32,709 nt of DNA, taken from Parachlorella kessleri. Lineage: Eukaryota > Chlorophyta > Trebouxiophyceae > Chlorellales > Chlorellaceae. The position numbers and the translations under genes were made by a program. The stretch spans positions 1-32,709 of the forward strand of contig BBXU01000853.1 in NCBI GenBank assembly GCA_001598975.1, in the 5' to 3' direction. Positions 11,801-21,537 of this stretch are shown one piece after another. How positions within the stretch are numbered: position 1 is the stretch's first letter; every line of letters starts with the position of its first letter. The notes below the pieces were generated by a model. That model did no database searches, was not told the origin of the DNA, and was given only the letters and a program-made list of their open reading frames with translations.

Positions 11801-11961
11801 GTGTTCGATGGCAACAACGGAACTAGCTCTCACCAACCCTCGAACCAAGCGGCGGCTGCCTGATCTGGCACGTGAGGGTCGTAAGGGCTGCCCTGGGAGC
11901 TGAGCATCAGGTGCACGGCGAGGAGTAGCAGGAGAGGCAAGGTAGGACGCATGGCAGACAT
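8819..11961 (-). CDS. secreted tocopherol-cyclase-like domain protein
   Basis: Exons: 11961-11834, 11729-11335, 11144-11056, 10782-10642, 10266-10166, 9910-9811, 9563-9464, 9105-8819, phase-consistent, 446 residues plus TAA. The N-terminus is a classic signal peptide (Met, Arg, then a Leu-rich core, ending near SSQG at residues 21-24), so entry into the ER is likely. The rest follows the tocopherol cyclase (VTE1-like) fold: FEGWYVRV at ~40-47, LHWFVYSV in exon 3, the hallmark HMEKNWG at ~217-223 followed by FPDGWLWAQG, AAFTVAGGQIP in exon 5, SWDFHLYDS in exon 6, RREVRIEISA in exon 7, and VALEYGGD near the end. VTE1 closes the chromanol ring of tocopherols in plastids. This protein has a secretory leader and several N-glycosylation sequons (NNS, NVS, NFT, NCS, NAT, NSS, NST, NIT), so its substrate is unknown and it need not make tocopherol. 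The start is the first of two in-frame Met codons (11961, 11952). A 334-bp divergent spacer separates it from the methyltransferase gene. Confidence 0.85.
9600..9693. repeat. perfect 32-bp intronic direct repeat with internal hairpin
   Basis: The same 32 bp occur at 9600-9631 and 9662-9693, identical base for base. Each contains the inverted repeat TCGTGA-GGAG-TCACGA. A (GT)n run at 9644-9657 lies between them. Both copies are inside the sixth intron of the tocopherol-cyclase-like gene. Confidence 0.95.
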
Positions 11962-12295
11962 GGCCGTGAGATCTGCGGCTGTAGATGTGAAATAAGAACT
12001 GATCAGGTGATTCAGGCCTGAAAGTGACTTTCAAAAGCAAGCGCTGCAGGCTCTAGACGAGTTGGCAAGGTTCTATGCTTCCTGCTCCTAGAAGCAAGTG
12101 TTCTTTGCAAGAATTGTCAGTAGTGTGCTCACATCAAGGCCTCCATGAAGGGCTGTTTATCGAAGATGAGGGCTTTCCAGAATGGAGGAGGTGGAGAACC
12201 CCGCCAGCGCTCGCTGAGAGGGATGAACGTCACCACACCGAAGCAAAATCAGTGTCGCAATTGTGGTGCAGATCTGGTACAGGTATTGATTCACT
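11962..12295. promoter_or_regulatory. shared divergent promoter region
   Basis: This 334-bp spacer lies between the start codons of the tocopherol-cyclase-like gene (minus) and the methyltransferase gene (plus). It must hold both 5' untranslated regions and both promoters. I saw no convincing TATA box or repeated motif. Confidence 0.4.
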
Positions 12296-15200
12296 ATGTC
12301 CTCCCCACTGCATGCACCGACATCACGGTGCTCTTCGAGGCCTAGTTTCTTGCCGTTGCAACGCAGCTCTCACACTGTTGCAGCTCGATCCGTTGGGTCG
12401 AAAGCACCTGCCAGGGCTGCCGGGGCGAGAGGTCGAGCGCCGCCGCCAAGACAGCCTCAACAATCCCTCACCAACTTGCAGGGGCAGCCAGCGTTGACGG
12501 CACCCCCCTTGCAGGCAGGTCAGTCACCCCAGTGACTGCCAGCCACAGCGAATGATAAATGTTCGGCTGGCGTTGCCTTGAATACGACGGTGAGTTGGCC
12601 CGCAACGGGTCCTACACTTGAATACGGTGCCCTTACCCATGTTCTCCTTCGTCTTGATCTTCCTGCAGGCGAGCACCGCTACTATGTCACCTGCCACCCC
12701 GGTCTGGAAGAAGTGGTAGCCACTGAGCTACTCTCCCCTCACATCCGCGCAACGGGTGTCCAGCCTGGCAGGGCAGGTGTGCATACTCCTGCGTTATCGT
12801 TGACCCCTCCTTATCCGACATCCTGGCCGCCAATACCCTCCTAGCCCGCATCTGCCCTTGCACCGAGTTGTGGTCACAAAGGCTTCTACCTGAGTCGGGG
12901 CTGACAGTAAACCTTAGGATTGTCTTTCAGCGAGTTGCCCTGTTGTTACTCCAGTTTGGTACCCGCTCAGGCACCTAGGCTACCCCACAATCTTCCGCCT
13001 TTCATCAACTCACCGAACAGTCGTGGACCCCGCTTCCACACAGGGGTCAGCTTTGTGGGGGATGCGTCGACGGGCTACCGTGCAAACCTGTGGCTGCGGT
13101 CGGCTATCAGAGTGCTGCAGCTACTGGGGGTGGCAGAGCTTGACCCCAGGAGGCCCGGGGGCGATGAGGTGAGCTAAGAGGCCCGCCCTGTGCTGGGATT
13201 TGCTGCTGAGTAGTGCACCCTTGTTCCCTATCAGCCAGGACCTTGCCCGTGCTATGGTCGCCTGTGCTCAGTTGGTGCTGGGGTTATGGTTGGCTGCTAG
13301 TAGCTCATCATACGATATATATGGCGCTATCAATTACGCAGCCTTATTGCTCACCTGCACCTGCCACATTTACCCATGCAAGCTACCGCACAGGCTGAGC
13401 CCTACTTCTCGTCGTGGCTCAGGTCTACCGCGCCATGATGGAGGCTCTTCCCTGGACGGACCTCCTCCAGCCCAACCAGAGCTTCGCAGTGGAAGCTCGG
13501 GTCCGCAGCTGCACCAACCTTACCAGCTCTCAGCTGCTGGTGGTGCGGACTAAGGATGCCATCTGCGATTATATCAGGGACCGGAGGTGGGTCGATTTTC
13601 TTTACCGCAAAAAGGGGACTCTGTAACAGGCATGTCTAACTAGCGAGAGCAGCACAGCTTGCATTGCAGGGCAGTGCACTGTGGTGCAGCAACTGCGCCT
13701 ATGGCGGGCATACGACTCCCATATGTTGCAGACCCCATCTTGTGGCTCACCTGTAGTACCAGTTCATTGTCTGTTCACACAGCTGGGCACTGCTAGTAGT
13801 ATTGGAGCTTGAGTATGGCAAAGCTGGTACAGGCCCAGCCTGGCATGCTCGATGATAACGCGCCTAAATCCAGTTCTTATGTTGCGACCCCCCTGCTGAC
13901 TCCGGCATGCTGTGTTTGTGAAGCCCCTGCTCACTCCGGCATGCTGTGCTTGCCTGCAGGGGTGCCAAGCCACAGCCACCAGAGCCAGGGCGTACCGCAG
14001 ATCTCCCGCTGTACTGCACCGCTTTCCAGGACAGGCTGACCCTGTACCGTGACCAAGGCGGCGTGTCGCTGCACAGGCGGGGCTATCGAAGAGCCATGCA
14101 CAGGTGAAGCTGGTAGACATGAGGAGCATCAGTTGACCTCTGTAAGTAGAGCCCTGATAGTTCGAGTCCTGGAAAGGGTGCGATTCTGACTCTGTCAATC
14201 TGTGAGAGGCTTGGCTGAGCACTGCTTGCACTTCCATGGGTTTTGCTGCAATGGTCATGCGTCCAATCCTTAGGGGATGGTTTTCACGCTGCTCATCTGA
14301 TGTAATGCCTGCTTGGTACTGCATCTGCAGGGCGTCGCTGAATGAGAGCGCCGCGGCTGGCATTCTGTACTTGGCTGGCTGGGACAAGCTTTGCATGGAG
14401 GGAGATGGAGCCGGTAAGTCAGGCAGTGGCCTGCCACTCCTTTTCGTTCCTCATTCCTAAGTAGTCGGACATCGTGCGTACTGGCACCTAGACTGTCTCA
14501 CCGTGGCTCCCGCTCGTGTGCTCAGAGGCAAGGAAAAGGTGTGTATGTATCCGTGACCACGTCCCCATGGGGCATATGGGTAACGAAGGCACCGGCTTTG
14601 CACCGGCTGTTCCTCATTTCGGTATGTGCTGACTTGCTGTCGCAGTGCTGGCTGACCCCATGTGCGGCTCGGGGACTTTTCTTATTGAGGCCGCCCTCAT
14701 GGCCAGCCGCACCGCCCCCGGCCTCTTCCGCGGCTGGTGGCCCCTCCAATCCTGGCCAGACTTTGACCGCGGGGCCTGGCAGCAGGCGGTCCAGGAGGCG
14801 ATTGACGCCCGCAGGGCACCCCTGCCGGGGGTCGCCCTCCTAGGCAACGATGTGCACGCTGGGGCGCTGGGCTTGGCGCTGAGGGACGCTGAGTCAGCCA
14901 GGGTCAAGCCGGTGGTGACGCTGCACCAGGGGGGCTGTCGCGAGTGGTGGCTGTTGGCGGCGCCAAGGCTGGTGGTGAGCAACCCTCCATGGGGACAGCG
15001 GCTGATGGGCTTGGAAGAGGCAGCAGCCGAGGCTGGAGGTGGCACTCGAAACAGCAGCAGCAGCGACTGGCAGGGCAGCGGCTATGGAGAAGGCAGGGTT
15101 GCTGGGGCGCAACTGGCAGAGGGGTTGGAAGACTGGTGGGATGATATAGCAAGGCCGTCCAAGGAGCCACCAGCAGGCGCGGGAGCAGGGTTTGCCCATC

Positions 15201-15487
15201 GGCAATTCCAGCAGGGAGGTGGGGTGAACAGCAGTGGAGCCGAAGGCCTGGCCGCAGCCTGGCATGACCTAAGTGTGTTCCTCAAGGAGCAGTGTGGGGG
15301 CGCTGAAGCCTGCCTGCTGAGCGGCAGTTCAGACGCCACGCAGCACCTTCGGCTGCGGGCTGACAAGAAGTGGCCCCTGACCATTGGGGGAGTGGACTGC
15401 CGGCTGCTCAAGTATAGCATTCGAGGGCGGGTTCCCGCTCCCATGCCGGCGCCGCCCTTGCCAACAGGCAGGGGACAGACTCTCTAG
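12296..15487 (+). CDS. THUMP/UPF0020 rRNA (guanine-N2) methyltransferase, RlmL-type, probably organellar
   Basis: Exons: 12296-12518, 12669-12776, 13044-13168, 13423-13586, 13960-14103, 14331-14413, 14646-15487, giving 562 residues and a TAG stop. The first ~74 residues are rich in Ser, Arg, Pro and Ala without acids, like a plastid or mitochondrial presequence. EHRYYVTCHPGLEEVVATEL begins the THUMP-containing part. GYRANLWLRSAIRVLQ, LYRDQGGVSLHRRGYR and LNESAAAGILYLAGW are RlmL-family signatures. The SAM-binding motif ADPMCGSGTFLIEAAL is at ~285-300 and the catalytic motif SNPPWGQRL at ~394-402. Bacterial RlmL makes m2G at 23S rRNA position 2445. The matching site in organellar rRNA is inferred. 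Oddities: Trp replaces the usual Tyr in NPPY, and ~90 low-complexity residues follow it before the conserved end (AWHDLSVFLKEQ...KKWPLTIGGVDCRLL). An alternative first exon starts at ATG 12559 (MFGWRCLEYD) and also joins exon 2 in frame, but lacks a presequence. Confidence 0.87.
13890..13952 (+). repeat. 29-bp near-perfect repeat before a splice acceptor
   Basis: Copies at 13890-13918 and 13924-13952 match at 27 of 29 positions. The second runs directly into the acceptor TGCCTGCAG of methyltransferase exon 5. Confidence 0.9.
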
Positions 15488-16193
15488 GTGATGGATTACC
15501 TGGGGGACTGTAGGGGTCTGTGCTGAAGCTCGACAGGCGCGTTTGGCTAGCACATCGGTTTGTTGGGTTTTGTGAGAAGAACACAGGGCCGGAAGCTCAT
15601 TGCTTTTATATGTACAGACTTAACCATTGTGACTTGTCCTGTTGAGGCCTTGGACTTGTAGCAAACCAGATGGTAGTGGGGCTGTCAGAATAGCAGGGAC
15701 ACAGGTAGCAAATTGGACAAGAATTGGTGGTCGTTTATGGGACATGACACATGAGGAAAAGCCAGATCCATCTTTGGGAAGACAACCGTCTGGAATACAC
15801 CAGCAAAGATGAGCAGAAAACACTGAAGCAATGCCAACAGAACCACTGGCACAAATTTGTATACAAAGCTTTTAGAAAATCATGGTGACTGCATTATTAA
15901 GAAACCATAGCCAAAATAGCACGAAAACCCTTTGAATACATCAAATGCCCCACCTTTCTTGTACATGGCCCCCTTGCCTGCATGTGAGCATATTCAGGTA
16001 TTATGACAAACCCCTAGCACTGGGGCACATAATAAAATCGAACAAATTGACAACATCCCTTGGGCAAGCAAACGACATGCTCAGATGCAGCGTAGGCGCA
16101 GCAGGTTTCAGCAAAGGCTCCAGGTGGCAGGAACCCCCAACATTACATACACCTGGGAATTGCTCAGCGCTTCCATTTGGGCATTGCATTAGG
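15488..16193. other. convergent intergenic region (3' flanks)
   Basis: About 700 bp lie between the stop codons of the methyltransferase (plus) and the F-box/LRR gene (minus). Its middle, about 15840-16060, is more AT-rich than the surroundings. No conserved frame or RNA gene was seen. I did not find a TGTAA signal for the plus gene. Confidence 0.5.
16143..16147 (-). terminator. candidate poly(A) signal TGTAA of the F-box/LRR gene
   Basis: TGTAA reads on the minus strand 47 nt past the stop codon at 16196-16194. TGTAA is the usual poly(A) signal of chlorophycean nuclear genes. Such a short motif can occur by chance. Confidence 0.5.
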
Positions 16194-18915
16194 CTACATG
16201 TACACGCGCAGGCCTGCCCCTGCCGCTGTTGCACGCAGCTCTGCCGGCACATGCTCCAGGCGACACTCCCGCAAGTCCACAACACGCAACTCTCGCAACC
16301 ATTGCAGCGGCCCATAGCCGCCAGAGCCGGCTCCAGCCGCGCTGCCGACCCCCCAGCCGCCAGGCATGACATCACAAGCCGCAGCGCCAGCAGGGACAGC
16401 AGCAGGCACCCCTGACAGCTGGCGGAACAACTCATTATTGCGCAGGTCGATGTGGACCAGCGCTGACAGGCAGGCCACCTGGGCTGGCACGGCCGCTAGG
16501 TCACACTGGCGGATGCAGAGGTAGGTAAGCATGGCTAGGCTTGCCAGCGGCTGCCACACCACAGGGTTGCCGCCCCCCCTGACCACACCCCCGTGACCCA
16601 AACCATAGTTGAGCGAGAGGTCCAGGTCTTGTAGGTGACTCAGGCATGCCAGCTGCAGTAAATGAGTGAAACAGAGCAAGCATGATCACCCTAGTGAGCT
16701 CTGCGACCTCCACATCCCCATCTATGCAGGCGCCAGCGCAAAGGGCCAGGACAGCAAGCCCAAACCAAGAACGTGGTAGTCCCAGACTGCATGCACCGTC
16801 CAAGCCTTGGCTTTTATTGCCATTCGCCACAGTAAGCCCCCACCTCCTTGCTGTCATGTGCAGCCCTTCTCCTCACCCCTGCTGCTTACCTGGGCTGGCA
16901 GGCTCTCGAGCTTGCAGCCGCGCAGGCAGAGCCGAGTGAGCGCGGCCCCAAAGGGCTGCAGCACCCAAGCACTGGCAACCTGGCCGCCCTCCCTCTCCCC
17001 CAGAGGCCAGTTCCCCTCCAAGTTGAGCCAGGCCAAGCCAGTGCAGCCAGACAGGTGGCCCAGTGCACCGGCCGAGAGGCGGCAGCGCCTGGCATCCAGC
17101 CGAGTGAGCGCAGTGAGGTGACGGAGCGGAGCCAGCGCTCTTACGCCCGCTTCAGCGCCGCTGATGCCCATCCACTCGTTGTCACTGATGTCCAGGTCTT
17201 GCAGGGCAGCCAAGCGCGACACCTCCCGCGGCACTCCCCCGCCCAGGCAATTCCACATGCCTCGCAGGTTGAGCCGCGACAACCGCATCAGCTGTGCCAG
17301 GGGCTGAAAGGCAGCAGCCATGCGGCCGGCCCTGCCAAGGTCAGAATTGTCACCCAGGTGCAGGTCTGCGAGCCGCACACAGGCAGACAGCCCTGGAGGT
17401 ACCCTGGTCAATCCGCTGGCGCAGAGGTCCAAGCGGCTGAGAGAGGTCAGCGGCTGCAGCATCAGCCAGGTAGAAGGGCAGGGCCGTGCCGGCAGCCCAA
17501 AGGAACCCGACGACTGTGCCCCAAGGCACAGCAGGAGCTCTTGCAGTGCGGGCATCTGTCCTAGGGCATCCTGGGATAGCAGATACCCACGGACCTCCAG
17601 CAGGGTCAATCCGCGCAGCGCACTAAGCGGGGATAGTGTATCGGCATCCCACTCCATGGGGCACCGGCAACTAGTCGGTACGATTGACAGCTCTTTGATG
17701 GGGCTGGCTGCCAAGCTGGACAGCAGCGCCTGCAGGCCCAGGTCCGGACACCGCTCCGGCTTGGGAGTCAGATGAACACACCTGCAACAGCAACAACAAT
17801 GCCCACCCAAGTTGGTGCACCAAACCTGCATATGACAGCAGCCACGCTTCCTTGAACAGCGAGCCTACATCTGGACCACAAGACATCATATATTTGCCAC
17901 ACTTTTCTTGCTAAATCAGCGTTCGGTGGGACCGCACAAGTGAGCCCGGGTGCTGAACCTGACTTGCCTTAAAGCGGCAGTGCGCCGGGCAACCCATGCC
18001 AGCAGTGAGCGCCAATGGCAGTTGACCGAAGTGGCAATGTGCAAGTCGCCCCACAAGGTTGGGCTGACTGCAAGGTCTGAACGGAATGCCAAATCACGGG
18101 AGCAGCTGGTAAGGGCCATCCTGCGTGGCAGCAAGGATGGCCGACATGCCTTTAGACGCTGTTGTTTTTGCCGGCAGGCAACGTTTCATCATCAACTCAA
18201 TACTGCTGGTTGCTCAAGGTAAGTACAAACCAGGCACCATTTCCAGGGCCATACATCACTGTTAGGTGTCGTCAGCTGGAAGGGGCACTGAGAAAGACAG
18301 CACAAAATATAGTCAAGTTAAGAGGCATGCCACAGCTCCGTGCAAGTTGGAATGGCTTGCCCACACACTGACAACCATAGCAGCCAGCCAGCCAATTGTC
18401 CCTCCCACCATACCTGTCCCTGAGGTGCAAATGCTTGCAAACCTCCTCCAGAACCTCGAATGGTAGCGCTGAGAGGCTGGCAGCAGCAGTAGTAGCACCC
18501 CTAGCAGATGGCAGCCGGAGACCTGGAGGTGCCGCTAGGTTGACTTTCTTAAAGGGGAGGGAGGGCAGGGCGCTCCAGGAGGCCTCCTGCAAATGCAACC
18601 CTCGCCGTGTTAATCAGCGCGTAAAGGTATGTGCTGTGAAAGAGAAGAAGGCAACATACACCGTGGCGACCAGGTTCGTGCATCAGGTGCAGTGCAAGAG
18701 TGCATGTAAGTGGCAGCACCTGGGCTGGTGGCCATTGGCTCTCATCGTCGGTATCATCCAGTTCCTGGCAGCAGGCACAACCATCAGCTCGTAACTAGTT
18801 TTGTTAGTAATGCTTGTTTGTACACTATAGTAGTTGCTAGGCAAGATGCAATTATATAAAGATAAACTGCGCCTCCAGCCGCTGAGGTGTGCGGATTTAC
18901 CGAGAAGTCAAGCAT
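16194..18915 (-). CDS. F-box and leucine-rich-repeat protein
   Basis: Well-supported exons: 18586-18414, 18120-17959, 17781-16890, 16652-16194 (TAG stop). Two weaker upstream exons keep phase: 18764-18720 (ELDDTDDESQWPPAQ) and 18915-18901 (MLDFS). The full model has 581 residues. An F-box begins at ~57 with SLSALPFEVLEEVCKHLHL and continues across an intron into SPTLWGDLHI, the usual end of an algal F-box. From ~residue 140 there are irregular leucine-rich repeats, for example LTSLSRLDLCASGLTRVP, LAALQDLDISDN, LTALTRLDARRCRL and LSALVHIDLRNNEL. F-box/LRR proteins bind SKP1 in SCF ubiquitin ligases, and the LRRs choose the target. The target here is unknown. The last exon carries a Gly/Ala-rich insertion between two repeats. 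No ATG precedes the F-box in its own exon, so the start is uncertain. Confidence 0.8.
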
Positions 18916-19304
18916 CTCTAGAGGTTGGCCTGTTTCCCTAGATCGCTGTGAGCCTCAGTCCCGCTCCTTCAGCGGAAGCCATCTTACGACATCCGAAATG
19001 TCACCGACTCCTTCTCTGTGACTCCCAGAGTATTTGGGCGTCCAAACTCGAGCCAACAATTAGTAGCACTCACGTCATTGGGCGCCAACAGCCTCACTGT
19101 CGGGCTGTCTCATGGGCTGCTTCGCCCGTTCCCCAACAATCTAAAGGGGTACACGAAGATATAGGTACATTACAACACCGGGAGTGCCTAGGATTAGCAT
19201 CGAGGCACCAAACCTGATGCTCCTGTACCCCAACCCCGCAACAGGCTTGAGAGTCTTGCAGTCCAATATAGACTGTTCTCCGCACAAAAATAACACTTAT
19301 GCCT
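18916..19304. other. spacer between the F-box/LRR gene and tRNA-Cys
   Basis: This ~390-bp stretch should hold the F-box/LRR promoter (minus strand) and the 5' flank of the tRNA. No coding frame or repeat was recognised. Confidence 0.4.
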
Positions 19305-19376
19305 GGGTCTATAGCTCAGTGGTAGAGCGGTCGACTGCAGATCGACAGGTCCTTGGTTCGAACCCGAGTGGGCCCT
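19305..19376 (+). tRNA. trnC-GCA: tRNA-Cys(GCA)
   Basis: This 72-nt sequence folds as a complete cloverleaf. The acceptor stem is GGGTCTA with TGGGCCC and discriminator T. The D arm is AGCTCAGTGGTAGAGC. The anticodon stem GTCGA/TCGAC closes the loop CTGCAGA, with anticodon GCA at 19337-19339. The T arm holds GGTTCGAACCC (B box, 19355-19365). There is no intron and no encoded CCA, as expected for a nuclear gene. It closely resembles plant cytosolic tRNA-Cys. Confidence 0.97.
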
Positions 19377-19831
19377 CCCTTTTTTCACGCTTTCTATGTT
19401 GTATTTATTGCAATATTGGAACCATATTCCAATCTGTCCCAGGCCGCAAAAGGGGTTGGCACTGGTTGTATATGCCTATGAGCATGTACTGAGCTCCCCA
19501 CGCCGCTGTCCCAAGGCGCAGAACGGGCAAGGATCAAGGCAGGGGGCCGGCTGTGCGACCAGCCTATGCGTCATGGCAATTTTGATACCTGATCAAGCGA
19601 TACAGGCATCTAGACATTGCAACGGAAGAAGATCTCAGCCGGTACTCAACACAGTCTTTGCAGGTTCGTAAAAGTTTCCAATTCCCAGGCAAGCATGTAA
19701 GCAACACCATTTCCAGTAAAATCAGCTGCATACCTGCTAACCACTCCTAAACTCATTATCCAACCAAATTTGCGTAATCTCGGGAACTAGCGCCTCCTCC
19801 TCTTGCAAACTCTGGCCAGGTCACCAGACTG
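19377..19831. other. spacer between tRNA-Cys and the unknown minus-strand gene
   Basis: About 450 bp with no recognisable gene beyond the T-run. It should include the 3' untranslated region of the minus-strand gene ending at 19832. I found no TTACA (minus TGTAA) in it. Confidence 0.4.
19380..19385 (+). terminator. RNA polymerase III T-run terminator
   Basis: A run of six T residues starts 4 nt after the tRNA-Cys 3' end, the standard Pol III stop signal. Confidence 0.9.
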
Positions 19832-20429
19832 CTAGGCATCGCTCGCTTTGTCACTGACCAGCAGTTCATACACCTCCCTGGCCAGCGGCTTGATTGTGAA
19901 CACAAGCTCATCATCGCTGAGTTCTGGCCACTCGCTCTTGCCTGCAATTATCACAAAGCGGGGTGATAGCCACCTAGGCACGTCCCAGGAGGAGAAGGGC
20001 AGGCCTAGGTAGGCAAGAAGAGCAAAGATCACCTGGCAGCCGGTAGGGCAGGCCTTGACAAGCCCACAAACCTCACAACCTGCTCAGGCCAGGGTGCACC
20101 CCAAGCGTTGGGCAGTGGCTGAGCCTCCAAGATGCCGCCAAGCTTATCAGACGCTGGCTCGATCTGTGTTATAAAAGCTGACTAAGGCTTCCAGACGCTG
20201 CCCAGATCCATACCAGCGCAAGCAGGATGTGTCCAAGCGGTCGTGAGGGCGTTGGGCAGCAGAAGTCGATCACCTGGGGCTTCTGGCTGGGCCTCGTCGA
20301 CTCGCCAGTATGCTGCCGCAGCTCGGGCCAAGGCACTCCTCAGCAGTTCCCTGGGCTTTTCAGCAAGCTTTGGGATGGCCCCGCTGGCTTCAGCTGCCTC
20401 GACGGCTGCCAATGCAGCCTCCTTGCTGT
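19832..20429 (-). CDS. unrecognised protein, C-terminal exons
   Basis: I do not recognise this protein. Three exons join in phase: 20429-20274, 20177-20080 and 20032-19832 (TAG). They encode an Ala/Glu-rich helical stretch (KEAALAAVEAAEASGAIPKL), then a linker (DKLGGILEAQPLPNAWGAPW), then VIFALLAYLGLPFSSWDVP and REVYELLVSDKASDA at the end. The acceptor before 20429 (pyrimidine-rich CCTTCCCGCAG) needs an upstream exon ending in phase 1, which I could not fix. One frame (about 20545-20470, ending HYASQP) fits in phase but implies a 29-nt intron. The last intron, 20079-20033, is only 47 nt. Without it the protein would end at a TGA near 20031. Coding is supported by frame continuity, not by homology. 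Confidence 0.42.
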
Positions 20430-20590
20430 CTGCGGGAAGGCAGGTGCGTGCACGACACCTGGCTGGCTGGCATAGTGCACTACTGCAAGCTCATAATATC
20501 GTTTGCGGTGCGTCGGTAAAGCCGTTGCAGGTCTGGCATGAAGCATAACTTTCACACATGCAGCGAGTAGTAGCTTGTTCCATCCTCCGC

Positions 20591-21220
20591 CTACTCAGGG
20601 GGGAGGCTATTAGCAAGGCTGTCACACACTGTGTGCGACATAAGTATACTCCTGGCTGCTGAACCTAGGCCCCAACTGTTCAACCCGGTCCTCGCCTCTC
20701 TACGCCTCGCTCCCCACGTGCCTGTGCCCTGCTTGCAGCTGCCCATGTGGCCCTCAAGAGCAGTGCATGCAGCCTGCAGGTGAGGCCTCAGCTGGTGCAG
20801 CAGCTCCTGGTCGTCTTCAGGGTCAAGCGAGAGCTGGTGCTGAGCTGCTTGGCCTTGCAGTCGGAGGTAGTGCTGATCCTGCCTACTGTGCCTCGTAGTA
20901 TACTGCAACGCAGAAGGTGCTGAGCTGCTCTCTAATATCAACACTGCGAATCCGTACCACGTGTTAAACATGCGGCAACAAGTGCTGGCGTACTGCTCCA
21001 ATCTTCTGAGTGTCACAGCCTTGGGCAAACCTGGCGTGGCTTCCAACTGCAGCCAAAACGGGAGGGTACTTGAAGGTTTCTGCTGGCTGACAGCGCCATG
21101 ATTGATCAGGCACTCAAGGCCTACAGGTAAGAACAGGGCAACGTCGCACACTCCGCAGTAATAACTTATCCGGCAACCGAAGCACCATTCATGGATCGTT
21201 GGGTCTGCAGGTGGGGACAT
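20591..21220 (-). CDS. possible upstream exon(s) of the unknown minus-strand gene
   Basis: A 209-codon open stretch lies just upstream of the unrecognised gene on the same strand. Likely acceptors are at 21121 (CTTACCTGTAG, exon from 21120) and within the frame. It encodes LPFWLQLEATPGLPKAVTLR and a Gln/His/Leu-rich helical part (DDQELLHQLRPHLQAACTAL). Several GT sites near its end have the phase 1 needed to join 20429, none clearly best. No domain was recognised and it may be partly non-coding. Confidence 0.25.
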   Translation of the reverse strand: MSPPADPTIHEWCFGCRISYYCGVCDVALFLPVGLECLINHGAVSQQKPSSTLPFWLQLEATPGLPKAVTLRRLEQYASTCCRMFNTWYGFAVLILESSSAPSALQYTTRHSRQDQHYLRLQGQAAQHQLSLDPEDDQELLHQLRPHLQAACTALEGHMGSCKQGTGTWGARRREARTGLNSWGLGSAARSILMSHTVCDSLANSLPPE

Positions 21221-21537
21221 CGGGAAGCGGGTTCCAACAGTTATGTGGCGCCCCCGCCACTCAGCCGGACTTGGAATTCACCCTGTGCAGGAAGGTGCGA
21301 GTGGCTGATCGCAGGAATATACTCGACACTTAACAAACCGACAGGACATCGGGTCCGATTCTTACAGACCGCCTTGCGCCTGCGCTGACCCGCGCCCCAC
21401 TGCATTCCCGGCGCAGCTGTCTGGGATCTGTTGCCGCCGCCTCGAAGCTCCCTGGTAGCTCAACCCTAGGGCTGGGTTTCTAACACTATCTTTGTCTCGG
21501 AGACAGCTGTTGTGACTGGCGCAACTTCTTCGACACC
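21221..21537. promoter_or_regulatory. divergent 5' region of the AAAP transporter gene
   Basis: About 320 bp lie between the unknown minus-strand gene and the transporter start codon. The region should contain the transporter promoter and 5' leader. I could not assign a specific element. Confidence 0.35.

Noticed and set aside
20430..20470. 29-nt intron joining HYASQP to the Ala-rich exon of the unknown gene
   Set aside because: Although in phase, it is too short for normal splicing. It is kept only as an alternative in the gene entry.
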